In this document: positions 38,160 to 47,132 of the stretch, in pieces
Position numbering within the stretch: position 1 is the stretch's first letter
How the letters are laid out: each line of letters opens with the position of its first letter
Assembly: GCA_963700425.1 (NCBI GenBank)
Contig: CAVOXO010000002.1
Span: 186,001-250,000, forward strand
Direction of reading: 5' to 3'
DNA length: 64,000 nucleotides
From: CAVOXO01 sp963700425
Lineage (GTDB): Bacteria; Actinomycetota; Acidimicrobiia; Acidimicrobiales; Microtrichaceae
Notes under the pieces: model-generated
Told to the model about the DNA's origin: nothing
The model's input: only the letters and a program-made list of their open reading frames with translations
Databases searched by the model: none
Program-made: the position numbers and the translations under genes

Positions 38160-38612
38160 TCAGTGGGGAACGATGACGACCGGACACGGGGCGTGGCCGG
38201 CGACCTGATCGGCCACCGAGCCGAGAACGAGCCCGAGAAAGCCACCGTGACCGCGCTTGCCCACCACGATGAGGTCGGAATCCTTGCCCTCCTCGATCAA
38301 CGCGGTCGACGCAGCCCCTTCGCGCACGAGGGGCGTGAGCGTGACGTTCTCGGGAACGGCGAAGCCGGCGAGAACGTCCTTCAGGGCCTCGGTGGTGGCC
38401 TCCGACATCGCGTCGGCAGCAGGCAGCCCGCCGCCGAGGGAGAAGCCCGCCGCCGCGCTGGGCGGATAGGTCCAGGTCATCAGGGCGACGACCTCGCCCC
38501 CACCGCGCACGGCGGCCTCCTGTATGGCCCAGTTGACGGCCGAATTGGAGTTGTCGGAGCCGTCGGCGCCGACAACCACTCGGAACGATGTGGAGGATCC
38601 CGGTTCACTCAT
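38160..38612 (-). CDS. Universal stress protein, UspA family
   Basis: This 150-residue single-domain Usp protein is cytoplasmic. FRVVVGADGSDNSNSAVNWA is the first strand with the nucleotide-facing Asp, SDLIVVGKRGHGGFLGLVLG is the Gly-x2-Gly-x9-Gly-Ser ATP loop, and PCPVVIVPH is the final strand. The ATP-binding motif is complete, so it should bind ATP. Targets are unknown. It is convergent with the solute-binding gene and sits 18 bp downstream of the NagZ gene on the same strand. Confidence 0.92.
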   Translation of the reverse strand: MSEPGSSTSFRVVVGADGSDNSNSAVNWAIQEAAVRGGGEVVALMTWTYPPSAAAGFSLGGGLPAADAMSEATTEALKDVLAGFAVPENVTLTPLVREGAASTALIEEGKDSDLIVVGKRGHGGFLGLVLGSVADQVAGHAPCPVVIVPH

Positions 38613-38630
38613 GGCGAGATCATCGCGCGC

Positions 38631-39806
38631 TCAGCCCTCCGGCGGTAGTGGACAAGGTCCCTGGACACCCTTGAGTCGGAGGATCCGATCCACCGACGCG
38701 TCCAGTTGGTCCATGGGAAGCGTTCCGTCCTCGACGGCCGAAGCGATCCTGGAGGTCGCATCGTCGACGAACGCGACCCCGCTGAGAAGCGCGATGTCGG
38801 CGCCGGCGACGATCGCCTCGCGTGCCGCCGTGGGGTTGTCGAGCGTGGCGGCGATCGCCCCCATGCCGAGCGAGTCGGTCATGACGACCCCGTCGAAGCC
38901 CTGTCGGCCCCTCAACTCCCCGGTGATGGCGTCGGATGACAGCGATGCGGGGCGGTCCTCGGTCAGCCCGGGGACGAGGGCGTGACTGACCATGATGGCC
39001 GGGACCCCCTCGGCGATGAGGGAGTCGAAGACGGCCAGGTCCGCGGACCGCAGCGTGTCGATGTCCGAGACCGTGACGGGCCCTTGATGGGGATCCTGAT
39101 CACCGCTGCCGAGTCCCGGCCAGTGCTTGGCGACGGGGGTGACCTCGGCGGCCTCGGCGGCCGCGACCATCGCGGTCGAGTAGGCGACCACCGTGTCGAC
39201 GTCGTCGGCGAAGGAACGGTTCGCCAGGCCGGAGCCGGTGCCGACGTCGACCACCGGTCCCAGGTTCATGTTGAGCCCGAGATCAGCCATCTTCTCCGCG
39301 TAGTCCCCGAAGACGGCCGCGGCCTCCTCCGGGGTCGACGACGTCGCGAGATCTCGGGCCGAGGGAAGTCGACCGAGCACGTTTCGAAGACGCTGAACCG
39401 ATCCTCCCTCCTCGTCACCGGCGGCGAAGATCGGCAGCGGTGCCAGGGCGGCGACCTGGCCGATGCCGTCGCCGACGGTGTCGGACTGACCCCCGATGAG
39501 GCCGAACCCCCCCACCGATCCCGACGCCACGGCGTCAGCGGAGTCGCGGGGATCGGACACCAGGACCATGAGGGTCTGCCCGATCTTCTGCTCGACGCTC
39601 AGCTGGGACACGCACTCGATCGGCACCCGCTCCGAGGTCGTCGTCGGGGCGCCGACGTCGGTCGGATCGGATGGCGCCGCGGCGACCGACGCCGACCCAT
39701 CGCCTTCTGCGGGGGGTGCGGTGACGACCCGCGTCGCTCCCGCGCATGCCGACGAGAACACGACCCAGGCGACCATCGCGACCGCGAGCCCATGCCGACC
39801 AGCCAT
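38631..39806 (-). CDS. Beta-N-acetylhexosaminidase-like glycoside hydrolase family 3 lipoprotein (NagZ type)
   Basis: A 391-residue secreted GH3 enzyme that would release N-acetylglucosamine from muropeptides. The lipobox lies in VVFSSACAG, followed by a Thr/Ala linker. LSVEQKIGQTLMVLV, GGFGLIGG, FAAGDEEGGSVQRLRNVLGR (usual DQEGGRVQR) and MNLGPVVDV match NagZ. The mobile loop reads AKHWPGLGSGDQDPHQG, with the His that acts as proton carrier. The nucleophile Asp is in VVMTDSLGMGAI. As an extracellular lipoprotein it likely works on peptidoglycan at the cell surface, unlike cytoplasmic NagZ of Gram-negatives. Confidence 0.9.
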   Translation of the reverse strand: MAGRHGLAVAMVAWVVFSSACAGATRVVTAPPAEGDGSASVAAAPSDPTDVGAPTTTSERVPIECVSQLSVEQKIGQTLMVLVSDPRDSADAVASGSVGGFGLIGGQSDTVGDGIGQVAALAPLPIFAAGDEEGGSVQRLRNVLGRLPSARDLATSSTPEEAAAVFGDYAEKMADLGLNMNLGPVVDVGTGSGLANRSFADDVDTVVAYSTAMVAAAEAAEVTPVAKHWPGLGSGDQDPHQGPVTVSDIDTLRSADLAVFDSLIAEGVPAIMVSHALVPGLTEDRPASLSSDAITGELRGRQGFDGVVMTDSLGMGAIAATLDNPTAAREAIVAGADIALLSGVAFVDDATSRIASAVEDGTLPMDQLDASVDRILRLKGVQGPCPLPPEG

Positions 39807-39857
39807 CGCCGGAGGGTACCCGCGCCGTCGGGGCTGCGTCGCCTCTAGTGTCGTGCG

Positions 39858-42032
39858 ATGTCCCGATCTCGGGCCGGTCGCGTGCCGTCCTCACTCTTCG
39901 TCGCCGTCGCCGTCGCGTCCGCAGCGTGTTCGTCGTCCTCCGCGAACGACGCTGCTGGCGGCACCGATCCCGGGATCGTGATCACGGCGCGGTCCTCACC
40001 CGCCGACATGGTGACCGGCGACGACATGGTCGTGGGGCTCGACCGCGATCCCGCCGGCGTCACCTTCGAACTCGCCGAGGGGAGCGGAACGCTCACCTCG
40101 ACCCCGCGGCCAGGGCCATCGGAGGGAGCGGAGCGCGACGTGCTGGTGACGGGACTACCCGCAGGAACCTCCACCATCGTCGCCCGGGACGGCGAGGAGT
40201 CCGGCGAACTCCAGGTCACCACCCACTCCCGCAGCGGTCCGGTGTTCTCCGGACCACAACTCCCGCTCGCCACCTGCACGACCCAGAACTTCGACATGGG
40301 TGAGTCGACACCGCCGGACTGCGAGGCGCCACCCCGCGTGGCCTGGACCGAACTCGGCGAGGGCGAGGGCGAGGGCGAGGCCGTCTGGACCCGCCGGGAG
40401 ACGCGGGTCATCAACCGATCGGTCGCCACCCTCGACCTGGCCGTTCCACGCTCGGACTCCCCCGACGACAACGATCCGGAGGCACCTGCGGACACCTCGA
40501 CGTGGAACGGTCGGGTCGTCTACGCCTTCGGCGGGGGATGCGGCACGACCTACGGACAGGGGTTCAACCTCCTCGACGAGCCCGATCCGGAGATCATGTC
40601 GGACGGATACCTCGTCGCCACGGCCACCTTCAACACCCTTCAGGTGGCCTGCAACGACGTGCTGTCCGCGGAGACGGTGATGATGGTCAAGGAGCACATC
40701 GCCGAGGCCTACGGCGTGCCGGTGCTCACCATCGGTCAGGGCGGTTCGGGTGGAGCCATCCAACAGCTCCTCATCGCCCAGAACTACCCGGGGCTCCTCG
40801 ACGCCATCGGACCGATGCTCCCGTTCCCCGACGCGGTGAGCATCTCGGGAGGCGTCGTCGACTGCGCTCTGCTCAACCGGTACGTCGACGGGCGCGATGC
40901 GCCACCAGCGTTCACGACCGACCAGTTCCTCGCCATCGCCGGTCATCTGTCGGCGAAGACCTGCACCTTCTGGGAGCAGACCTTCGTTCCGGGCATCGAC
41001 CCGGGATCCTGTGGCTTCGGTGACGGCATCGGCACGGTGGAACGGGCTCTGCCGGGCCTCGAATTCGGGGTGCCGATTCCTCCCGCCGACCAGATCTACG
41101 ACGCCGAGGACAACCCCGACGGGCTGCGCTGCACCCTTCAGGACTCGAACGTCAACATCTTCGGCACCGACCCCGACACCGGCTTCGCCAACCGACCGTG
41201 GTCGAACGTCGGCGTGCAGTACGGGCTCGAGGCCCTGAGAGCCGGGACCATCTCGTGGCAGCAGTTCCTCGATCTCAACGAGGGCATCGGCAGCTTCGAC
41301 GTCGACGGCGAATGGCAGACCTCACGCGCCGCGGCCGATGCCGACGGAATGGAAGCCGCCTACCGGAGCGGCCGAGTCCTCGTCGCCGACTCCCCGCTTC
41401 TCGACGTGCCCACGATCATCACCAACCTGTACACCGATCCCGAGGGGGACATCCACGACCGGTTCCGCATGTTCACCATCGCCGACCGCCTCGAAGGGCC
41501 CGCCGGCGAACAACCTCCGGGACTCGTCCTGTGGACACACGCCAAGCCGCCGTCCACGTCGCTCGTCGACAGTCTGACGGGGGCCGTACGGCTGGGGCCG
41601 TTGCTCGTTCGCACGCTCGACGAATGGGCCACGGCGCTGCTCGACGACTCACAGGACGCCGCCCCCGCCGATCGCGCCACCGCACTGGACCGGGCCCGGC
41701 CCTCGAACGCCGAGAACAGCTGCCTCGACGAGGAGGGCCGGGTGACCGAGTCGGGTCCCGACGTCTACGCGGAGGGAAGCCCGTGCTCGCTTCGATTCCC
41801 GATGGGAGGCGATCCGCGCACCGAGGCCGGGGCCCCTCGGTCCAACGACATCGTCGAATGTGTACTCGTCGACGTCGACGAGGCGATCGGTACCGGCGCC
41901 TATCCGGATCCACCGGCTGAGTCCGATCTCGACCGACTCCGCTCGATCTTCCCCGACGGGGTCTGCGACTGGTCCCGACCGGGCCCTCACCAGGTCGGGT
42001 GGGACGGTCCCTGGCAGACGTTCGGAGACTGA
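39858..42032 (+). CDS. DUF6351-family secreted lipoprotein (alpha/beta-hydrolase-like)
   Basis: This 724-residue exported protein has a lipobox (SAACSSSS). The Ig-like N-terminal domain (SSPADMVTGDDMVVGLDRDP) carries TSTIVARDGEESGELQVTTH. The main domain has WNGRVVYAFGGGCGTTYGQG and an elbow-like GQGGSGGAIQQLL, consistent with a Ser nucleophile in an alpha/beta hydrolase. Later it has LYTDPEGDIHDRFRMFTIADR with an Asp/His pair. This order fits DUF6351, a family of predicted exported hydrolases, perhaps tannase- or depolymerase-like. The substrate is unknown. An acidic EGEGEGE run is present. The gene is monocistronic. Confidence 0.8.
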   Translation: MSRSRAGRVPSSLFVAVAVASAACSSSSANDAAGGTDPGIVITARSSPADMVTGDDMVVGLDRDPAGVTFELAEGSGTLTSTPRPGPSEGAERDVLVTGLPAGTSTIVARDGEESGELQVTTHSRSGPVFSGPQLPLATCTTQNFDMGESTPPDCEAPPRVAWTELGEGEGEGEAVWTRRETRVINRSVATLDLAVPRSDSPDDNDPEAPADTSTWNGRVVYAFGGGCGTTYGQGFNLLDEPDPEIMSDGYLVATATFNTLQVACNDVLSAETVMMVKEHIAEAYGVPVLTIGQGGSGGAIQQLLIAQNYPGLLDAIGPMLPFPDAVSISGGVVDCALLNRYVDGRDAPPAFTTDQFLAIAGHLSAKTCTFWEQTFVPGIDPGSCGFGDGIGTVERALPGLEFGVPIPPADQIYDAEDNPDGLRCTLQDSNVNIFGTDPDTGFANRPWSNVGVQYGLEALRAGTISWQQFLDLNEGIGSFDVDGEWQTSRAAADADGMEAAYRSGRVLVADSPLLDVPTIITNLYTDPEGDIHDRFRMFTIADRLEGPAGEQPPGLVLWTHAKPPSTSLVDSLTGAVRLGPLLVRTLDEWATALLDDSQDAAPADRATALDRARPSNAENSCLDEEGRVTESGPDVYAEGSPCSLRFPMGGDPRTEAGAPRSNDIVECVLVDVDEAIGTGAYPDPPAESDLDRLRSIFPDGVCDWSRPGPHQVGWDGPWQTFGD

Positions 42033-42099
42033 CCCGCCGGGCCCTCGTCCCTGCCGCGAACTCAGCGGCCGACCGCGGGGACCGGGCCGGTGACGGTCG

Positions 42100-42474
42100 T
42101 CATTCGTCGGTGAGATCGACAGGGATGACCGCTGCCACCGACCAACCCGTTCCGCGCCGGCCGGCGTCGAACGAACCCCCCAGTGAAAAGACACGTTCGC
42201 CGATGTGGGCCAAACCTCGTCCCCGATGAGGGACCGAGACCAACGCACCGTCGTCGCTGACCGACCAGTGGAGACTGCGGCCCTCCTGGCTCACACGGAT
42301 GTCGATCCTGGTGACGTCGGTGCCGTGTTCATCGATGTTGGTCAGCGCATCGTGGGTGAGCCGGACGATCGCCTGCTGAAGGGAGGCCGCAACCTCGCCG
42401 ACGTCGACGGTGACCTCGAGTCCGTGCCGACGCACCTTCTCTGCCAGTTGCTCGATGTCGTCATGAGTCGTCAT
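42100..42474 (-). CDS. Stand-alone histidine-kinase-type ATPase (HATPase) domain protein
   Basis: This 124-residue protein is only the ATP-binding domain of NarL-type sensor kinases. LEVTVDVGEVAASLQQAIVR leads to the N-box LTHDALTNIDEHG (usual HEALTNAxKH), then SVSDDGAL in place of the DNGxG G1-box, and GLAHIGERVFSLGGSFDAGR, the G2/RVxxLGG box. There is no membrane segment and no HisKA_3 dimerisation helix with a phospho-acceptor His. It may act like an anti-sigma-type kinase or a decayed sensor. The weak G1-box makes ATP binding doubtful. No partner response regulator is adjacent. It diverges from the methyltransferase. Confidence 0.72.
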   Translation of the reverse strand: MTTHDDIEQLAEKVRRHGLEVTVDVGEVAASLQQAIVRLTHDALTNIDEHGTDVTRIDIRVSQEGRSLHWSVSDDGALVSVPHRGRGLAHIGERVFSLGGSFDAGRRGTGWSVAAVIPVDLTDE

Positions 42475-42572
42475 CGGTCCGAGTGTCGCAGCAGAGGTGC
42501 ACCGGTGTCGAGAACGGCTCCCCGGGCGCGGTCACGGTTGTCCCGACAGGCCGCACCGCTACTGTCGCGGTG

Positions 42573-43547
42573 ATGCCACTGCCGTCGCGAACAGCCCGTG
42601 CGCTGGCCGGCCACATCGACGTGGCCCGTCTGGAGGAGGCCTTGTCGTCGAACGACGCGGACCTCCGGACCGACCTCTCCACCTACCTGAGCGAGGCTCT
42701 CTTCTTCATCGAGGTGTTGGGTCCCGATCTGGCGGCGCTGCCGAAACACGGGCGAGTGGCGGAGATCGGCTCCGGTATCGGGCTGTTGTCCATGCTCGTC
42801 GCTTCCCACGGGCACCACGTCACCTCCTACGAAGCACACTCGGCGGGATTCTCCGCTATGGCCCGCTCCCGCCGACTCCTTCTCGACACCTGGACCGGTC
42901 CGGAGATCGATGTCACCTGGATCGACGACACGTTCCCACCACCCGTGCACGACACCGGCGGCTACGACCTGGTCTACGCCATGAACGTCATCGAGCACGT
43001 TCCCCAACCGAGCGGGCTCATCGAAGAGGCCACGCGCCGCCTGAACGAGAACGGCGTGGCCCGATTCGTCTGCGCCAACTACGACTTCCCCTACGAGCCC
43101 CACGTCGGGATGCCCACGGTGTGGAACAAGTCACTGACCCGGCGGCTGTTCGCCCGACGGATCGCGGCCAGTCCCATCCCCGACGTCGAGCAGTTCTGGG
43201 ACGAGCTCTCGTGGCCCTCGGTGAGGTCGTTGCGGCGTGACCTGGGGGGACGCGACATGACCGCGACGTTCCGACGTTCGGCCACCGCGGCATATGTTCA
43301 GCGAGTCGAGGCCGATCCGACGTTCTCCGAGAGGAAGGGCAGGATGTTCGGCGCGCTGGCCGGTGTCCTTCGACCGCTCTTGGGGCTCGCCACGAGATCC
43401 GCGCCCCTCGGCGTTCTTCCCGTCATCGACCTCACCACGACGCCGACGCGACCGGCGACCGGCCGCCACGAGGTGGATCTTCGATCGACTACCGCCATCG
43501 ACCTCACCGAACGACCGGGGGTGTCGGCCGAGGGCCATCCGGGCTGA
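42573..43547 (+). CDS. Class I SAM-dependent methyltransferase
   Basis: A 324-residue methyltransferase. Motif I is VAEIGSGIGLLSMLVASHG with acidic YEA at strand 2, motif II-like YDLVYAMNVIEHVPQPSGLI is typical of Ubi/UbiG-like enzymes, and RLNENGVARFVCANYDFPYE is motif III. The C-terminal 110 residues are basic and could bind the acceptor. The substrate is unknown, but the YDFPYEPH-type loop occurs in sugar and lipid methyltransferases. ATG at 42573 is chosen; an adjacent GTG at 42570 is equally possible. It is convergent with the tRNA-Arg gene. Confidence 0.85.
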   Translation: MPLPSRTARALAGHIDVARLEEALSSNDADLRTDLSTYLSEALFFIEVLGPDLAALPKHGRVAEIGSGIGLLSMLVASHGHHVTSYEAHSAGFSAMARSRRLLLDTWTGPEIDVTWIDDTFPPPVHDTGGYDLVYAMNVIEHVPQPSGLIEEATRRLNENGVARFVCANYDFPYEPHVGMPTVWNKSLTRRLFARRIAASPIPDVEQFWDELSWPSVRSLRRDLGGRDMTATFRRSATAAYVQRVEADPTFSERKGRMFGALAGVLRPLLGLATRSAPLGVLPVIDLTTTPTRPATGRHEVDLRSTTAIDLTERPGVSAEGHPG

Positions 43548-43598
43548 GGAACACGGAGGTCGCGGTCGGCCGACCATCGACGCGGATTCGCATGCTGC

Positions 43599-43671
43599 GC
43601 CCTCGACAGGAATCGAACCTGTGGCCTACCGCTTAGGAGGCGGTCGCTCTATCCAACTGAGCTACGAGGGC
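43599..43671 (-). tRNA. tRNA-Arg (anticodon CCU)
   Basis: The 73-nt cloverleaf is complete. Acceptor arms GCCCTCG/CGAGGGC pair fully, the D arm is GCTC/GAGC, the anticodon stem ACCGC/GCGGT encloses loop CTCCTAA with anticodon CCT, and the T arm ACAGG/CCTGT encloses TTCGATT. The discriminator would be G at 43598. No CCA is encoded. The variable region is short (5 nt), so this is not tRNA-Sec. A TACACT -10-like hexamer lies about 45 bp upstream, and a GGTCGGCCGACC palindrome lies downstream at 43564-43575. It reads AGG codons. Confidence 0.97.
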
Positions 43672-43779
43672 GGGGCCGGTTGGACATTCGCGACACGTCG
43701 CCCCGACCGACCGCCCGAGTGTAGGGGCCGGATCCGGAGCGGCAGCGATCGATCGAGCGGCTACCTGACGGGCTGCGGC

Positions 43780-45123
43780 TCACCCCGTCGTCGACGGCGT
43801 TCCGACGCGTGGGAGCTCGACGACGAACCTCGCCCCGGTGGCCCCGTCGGAGTCGACACGGACCGTCCCGCCGTGGCGGGCGACGATCTCCGCGACGATC
43901 GCCAGCCCGAGCCCGGTGCCGCCCGTGTCGGCCGAGCGCGCGTCGTCGAGACGGGCGAAACGCTCGAACACCCGCTCACGATCCGCGGGGTCGATACCCC
44001 CGCCGTCGTCGGCGACCACGAGGACGGCTCGCCCGCCGGACTCATGCACCTCGACCCGGACCCGTGATCTGGCGTGGCGTTGTGCATTGTCGAGGAGATT
44101 GACCACGACCCGTGTGAGCTGTGAGGGGTCGCCTTCGACCTGTGCCGCGGAGACCGCGGAGCCGTCGATCATCGTGTCCCCCTCCTCGCGTCGACGCCGC
44201 ACCTCCTCCCACACCAGATCATCGAGATCGACCGGCACCCGCCGCCCCGCTCCCACGGCGTCCTCCCTGGCCAGCAGCAGCAGATCATCGACCAGGTGCT
44301 GCATCGCCACCACGTCGGTGAGCACGGTGGCATGGGTCACTGCCAGGTCCGCCGTCTCCGGATGGCCGGCATCGACCTCGAGTTCGGCTCGCATCCGGGT
44401 CAATGGACCGCGAAGTTCGTGGGACGCGTCGTCGACGAACCGGCGTTGATGCTCGACCGACAACTCGATGCGGTCGAGCATCCGATTCATCGTGACCGCC
44501 AACCGGGCGATCTCATCGTCCCCACCGGGCTCCGGCACGCGCCGGTGCAGATCCGACCCCCCGATGTCGTCGACCTCCCGGCGGATCTCCTCGACCGGTC
44601 GCAGCGCACGACCGACCAGACCCCACACGGCGAGCGCGAGGAGAGCGGAGACGCACGGGATGATGACGACGAGTCGAACGAGGAGAGCCGACAGGCCATC
44701 GTCGATGTCGTCGAGGGGCGCCGCCACGTGGACCACCCTGTCCCCCGACCGCCGGGTGATCACCCGATACGACGGCTCGCCGTCGACGAGGGCGACGGTC
44801 CGGGCGGACTCGGTTGCGCCGCCCGGCGGCGGCGGGAGCGGTTCCCTGCCCTCGAAGTTGGACGTGGCCGACACCACGCGACCGTCCTCGACCAGCTGAC
44901 CCACGGAGTCGTCATCGCCGGGCGGGGTCAGCGACTCGGTCGGCGAGGAGCCGTCCTGGGCGGTCTCGTCGAGGATCTCCTGGGCGCTCACTGACAGGTC
45001 CTCGTCGAGAGCCCCGACGAGATGGTCGCGTTGCGACACGGTGAGCCCCCACACGGTCAACACCAGCACCACAACGACGACCATCGTCGCGACGGCGGTG
45101 AGGCGGGCACGGATCCCTCTCAC
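43780..45123 (-). CDS. Sensor histidine kinase of a two-component system
   Basis: This 447-residue membrane kinase has TM1 (about 12-29), a 115-residue external sensor region with a Pro-rich patch, TM2 (about 147-169), a HAMP domain (GRALRPVEEIRREVDDIGGS), HisKA with phospho-acceptor His235 in DDASHELRGPLTRMR, and HATPase_c with N-box LLDNAQRHA, G1 DDGGGID and G2 GGTGLGLAIVAEIVARHGG. Every catalytic motif is present. The GTG start lies one base after the response-regulator stop (TGA-C-GTG), so the two are translationally coupled. The external stimulus is unknown. Confidence 0.95.
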   Translation of the reverse strand: MRGIRARLTAVATMVVVVVLVLTVWGLTVSQRDHLVGALDEDLSVSAQEILDETAQDGSSPTESLTPPGDDDSVGQLVEDGRVVSATSNFEGREPLPPPPGGATESARTVALVDGEPSYRVITRRSGDRVVHVAAPLDDIDDGLSALLVRLVVIIPCVSALLALAVWGLVGRALRPVEEIRREVDDIGGSDLHRRVPEPGGDDEIARLAVTMNRMLDRIELSVEHQRRFVDDASHELRGPLTRMRAELEVDAGHPETADLAVTHATVLTDVVAMQHLVDDLLLLAREDAVGAGRRVPVDLDDLVWEEVRRRREEGDTMIDGSAVSAAQVEGDPSQLTRVVVNLLDNAQRHARSRVRVEVHESGGRAVLVVADDGGGIDPADRERVFERFARLDDARSADTGGTGLGLAIVAEIVARHGGTVRVDSDGATGARFVVELPRVGTPSTTG

Positions 45124-45124
45124 G

Positions 45125-45796
45125 TCATCGCTCCAGCCGGTAACCGGCGCCTCGGATCGTCGTGATGATGTCGTTGCCGTCGTGTCGGGGTCCGATCTTC
45201 CGTCGCAGTCGACCGACGTACACCTCGACGATGTTGGGGTCCCCGTCGAAGTCGTCGCTCCACACCCCGCCGAGGATGTCCGACTTCGACAGCACCTGAT
45301 CCGCTCTCCGCACGAAGAACTCCAGGACGTCGAATTCGCGAGCCGTGAGACCGACGACGGCTCCGTTGCACCAGACCCGCCGACCGCCGGGGTCGATCCT
45401 GACGGGACCGACCTCGAGGTCGACCGGTTCGCCGGCCGAGGCCCGGCGGGCCAGGGCGCGCAGTCTCGCCAGGAGCACGGCGAAGGAGAACGGCTTGGAG
45501 AGGTAGTCGTCGGCGCCGGTGTCGAGTGCCTCGGCCTCGTCGAGGTCGCCGTCCTTCGCCGTGAGCATCAGGATCGGAGTCCAGATGCCGTCGGCCCTGA
45601 GGTCCGCACACACCCGGTATCCGTTGCGTTCGGGCAGCATGATGTCGAGGATGATCAGGTCGTAGGAGCCTTCCGACGCGCGCCAGTAGCCGTCGTCACC
45701 GTCGAACGCGAGCGTCACCGAGAACCCCTCCGCGGCCAGCCCGCGGTGGAGGGCCGCGGCGATCTTGCGGTCGTCCTCGATCACCAACAGCTTCAC
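45125..45796 (-). CDS. OmpR-family response regulator
   Basis: This 223-residue cytoplasmic transcription factor is activated by the adjacent kinase. The receiver domain has acidic IEDD near the N-terminus, phospho-acceptor Asp51 in LIILDIMLPERNGY, a Thr in MLTAKDG and Lys in LSKPFS. The winged-helix DNA-binding domain ends NIVEVYVGRLRRKIGP and TIRGAGYRLE. GTG at 45796 is chosen because this gives the normal length, begins KLLVIEDD, and has an AGGTGA-like site upstream; the longer upstream extension is not receiver-like. It diverges from the TfoX-like gene over 128 bp. Confidence 0.93.
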   Translation of the reverse strand: MKLLVIEDDRKIAAALHRGLAAEGFSVTLAFDGDDGYWRASEGSYDLIILDIMLPERNGYRVCADLRADGIWTPILMLTAKDGDLDEAEALDTGADDYLSKPFSFAVLLARLRALARRASAGEPVDLEVGPVRIDPGGRRVWCNGAVVGLTAREFDVLEFFVRRADQVLSKSDILGGVWSDDFDGDPNIVEVYVGRLRRKIGPRHDGNDIITTIRGAGYRLER

Positions 45797-45924
45797 CTCG
45801 TCACCTCGCCGTCCAGTCTGGCCGCCGACCCTGACCCTCCGCTGACTGGCCGGACCTCCCAGACCGGGCGTGGTGGACATCGCGGGTACCGGACCGCCGC
45901 ATCGGTGGGGCCTAAGCTCGGCCG

Positions 45925-46261
45925 ATGGCCTACGACGAGGGGCTCGCAGACCGGGTCCGGTCCATGCTCGTCGCCCACGTCGACCACATCGACCTCGGCG
46001 AACGGAAGATGTTCGGCGGGCTCGCGTTCATGGTGGGCGGCAACATGGCGGTCGGGTGTCATCGGAGACGAGCTGATGGTCCGTGTCGGCCCCGACGCCT
46101 ATGAGGAGTGCCTCGCCCTGCCGCACGCCAGGGAGATGGACTTCACCGGCCGGTCGAGTCGGGGCATGGTCTATGTCTCCGCCGACGGCATCGCCGAGGA
46201 CGACGACCTGGGGTGGATCGACCGCGGAGCGCAGTTCGCGGGGTCATTGCCCCCCAAGTAG
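45925..46261 (+). CDS. TfoX N-terminal domain-family protein, frameshifted near 46052
   Basis: A protein of about 111 residues. MAYDEGLADRVRSMLVAHVD, then ERKMFGGLAFMVGGNMAVG, followed after the frame change by VIGDELMVRVGPDAYEECLA and MDFTGRSSRGMVYVSADGI, with a C-terminal WIDRGAQFAGSLPPK. This is the stand-alone TfoX_N fold, whose role outside competence regulation is unclear. The GGGT near 46052 has one G too many to keep frame (GGT restores VGVIGDELM). It is a small gene in a short block with the flavoprotein, 50 bp apart. Confidence 0.75.
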
Positions 46262-46311
46262 CCCCGGCACACTTGGGACGTCGAGCGGGTCGGACCCGTA
46301 TCCTCGCCGAC

Positions 46312-47132
46312 ATGAGCGGTACGGGACACGATCTGGTCATCATCGGAGGGAACGCGGCCGGCCTGTCGTTGGCGATCTCGGCCCAGAGAGCGGGCATCCG
46401 CCGCGTGCGGATCGTCGAGTCGACATCCGCGGTGGTCTTCCCCGACCTGGTGGGCGAGCACCAGCTCGACGTCGGCTACGGAGAGGAGGTGCGCTCCATC
46501 GATGTCGCTCGCCCGACCGACGACGCCCAGCGTCTCGAGGTCACCACCTCCAAGCACACCTATGTCGCCTCGGCCGTCGTGGTCGCCCGACGAGGCCGCC
46601 AGCCCCGAGTGGACGCCGCCGATCAAAACGATCACCGAGCGCACGCGTTCTCGTCGATGCGCTGCCCGACACCGCGGCCGACGAGGACGTTCTGGTGGTG
46701 GGGTTCACCGATCACGCGGTCGAGGTGGCCTCGGCGCTCGCCGACGCAGGCGCCGGCGTGGTCCTGGCGGCCGGTGGGCATGGACCCGACCAAGCTCTCT
46801 CCCGCCGGCGACAACTGGCTGCGGCGCCTCGAACGGGAGCGCCGGGCCACGCTTCTGTATCGGTCGCTCCCGGACGCCATCGAGCTCGCCGACGGCTACC
46901 CCATGGCGCTACTTCGGCGATCGGAGAACACCCGACCTGCAGTTCGACCACGTCGTGTTCGCGTCCGAGCGGGTCACCCTCGGACCGGCCGACGTGAACA
47001 TGTCGAACGCCGCGGCGACGTCGGGTCGTGCCTGGTTCATCGGTACGTCCGACGACGAGACCGGAGGACGCGGCGACATCGCCCGGATGGCGAATCTGGC
47101 CCGACGTCGCCTCGATCTTCCCCGGGGTCGAG
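46312..47132 (+). CDS. NAD(P)/FAD-binding oxidoreductase domain, several frameshifts
   Basis: Pieces in three frames make one pyridine-nucleotide oxidoreductase of about 270 residues. MSGTGHDLVIIGGNAAGLSL has the FAD-binding GGNAAG, and RVRIVESTSAVVFPDLVGEH follows. After a shift near 46625 comes EDVLVVGFTDHAVEVASALA, the second NAD(P) site. After one near 46780 comes DPTKLSPAGDNWLRRLERER. After one near 46920 comes PDLQFDHVVFASERVTLGP, and GRAWFIGTSDDETGG is the family's final FAD contact region. No CxxC redox pair is visible. With no stop before the ferredoxin-reductase domain, the two could be one fused protein of about 588 residues or two overlapping genes. Confidence 0.6.

Noticed and set aside
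43599..43671. tRNA-Sec gene
   Set aside because: The cloverleaf has normal 7-bp acceptor and 5-nt variable region and anticodon CCU. tRNA-Sec has a long variable arm and anticodon UCA.
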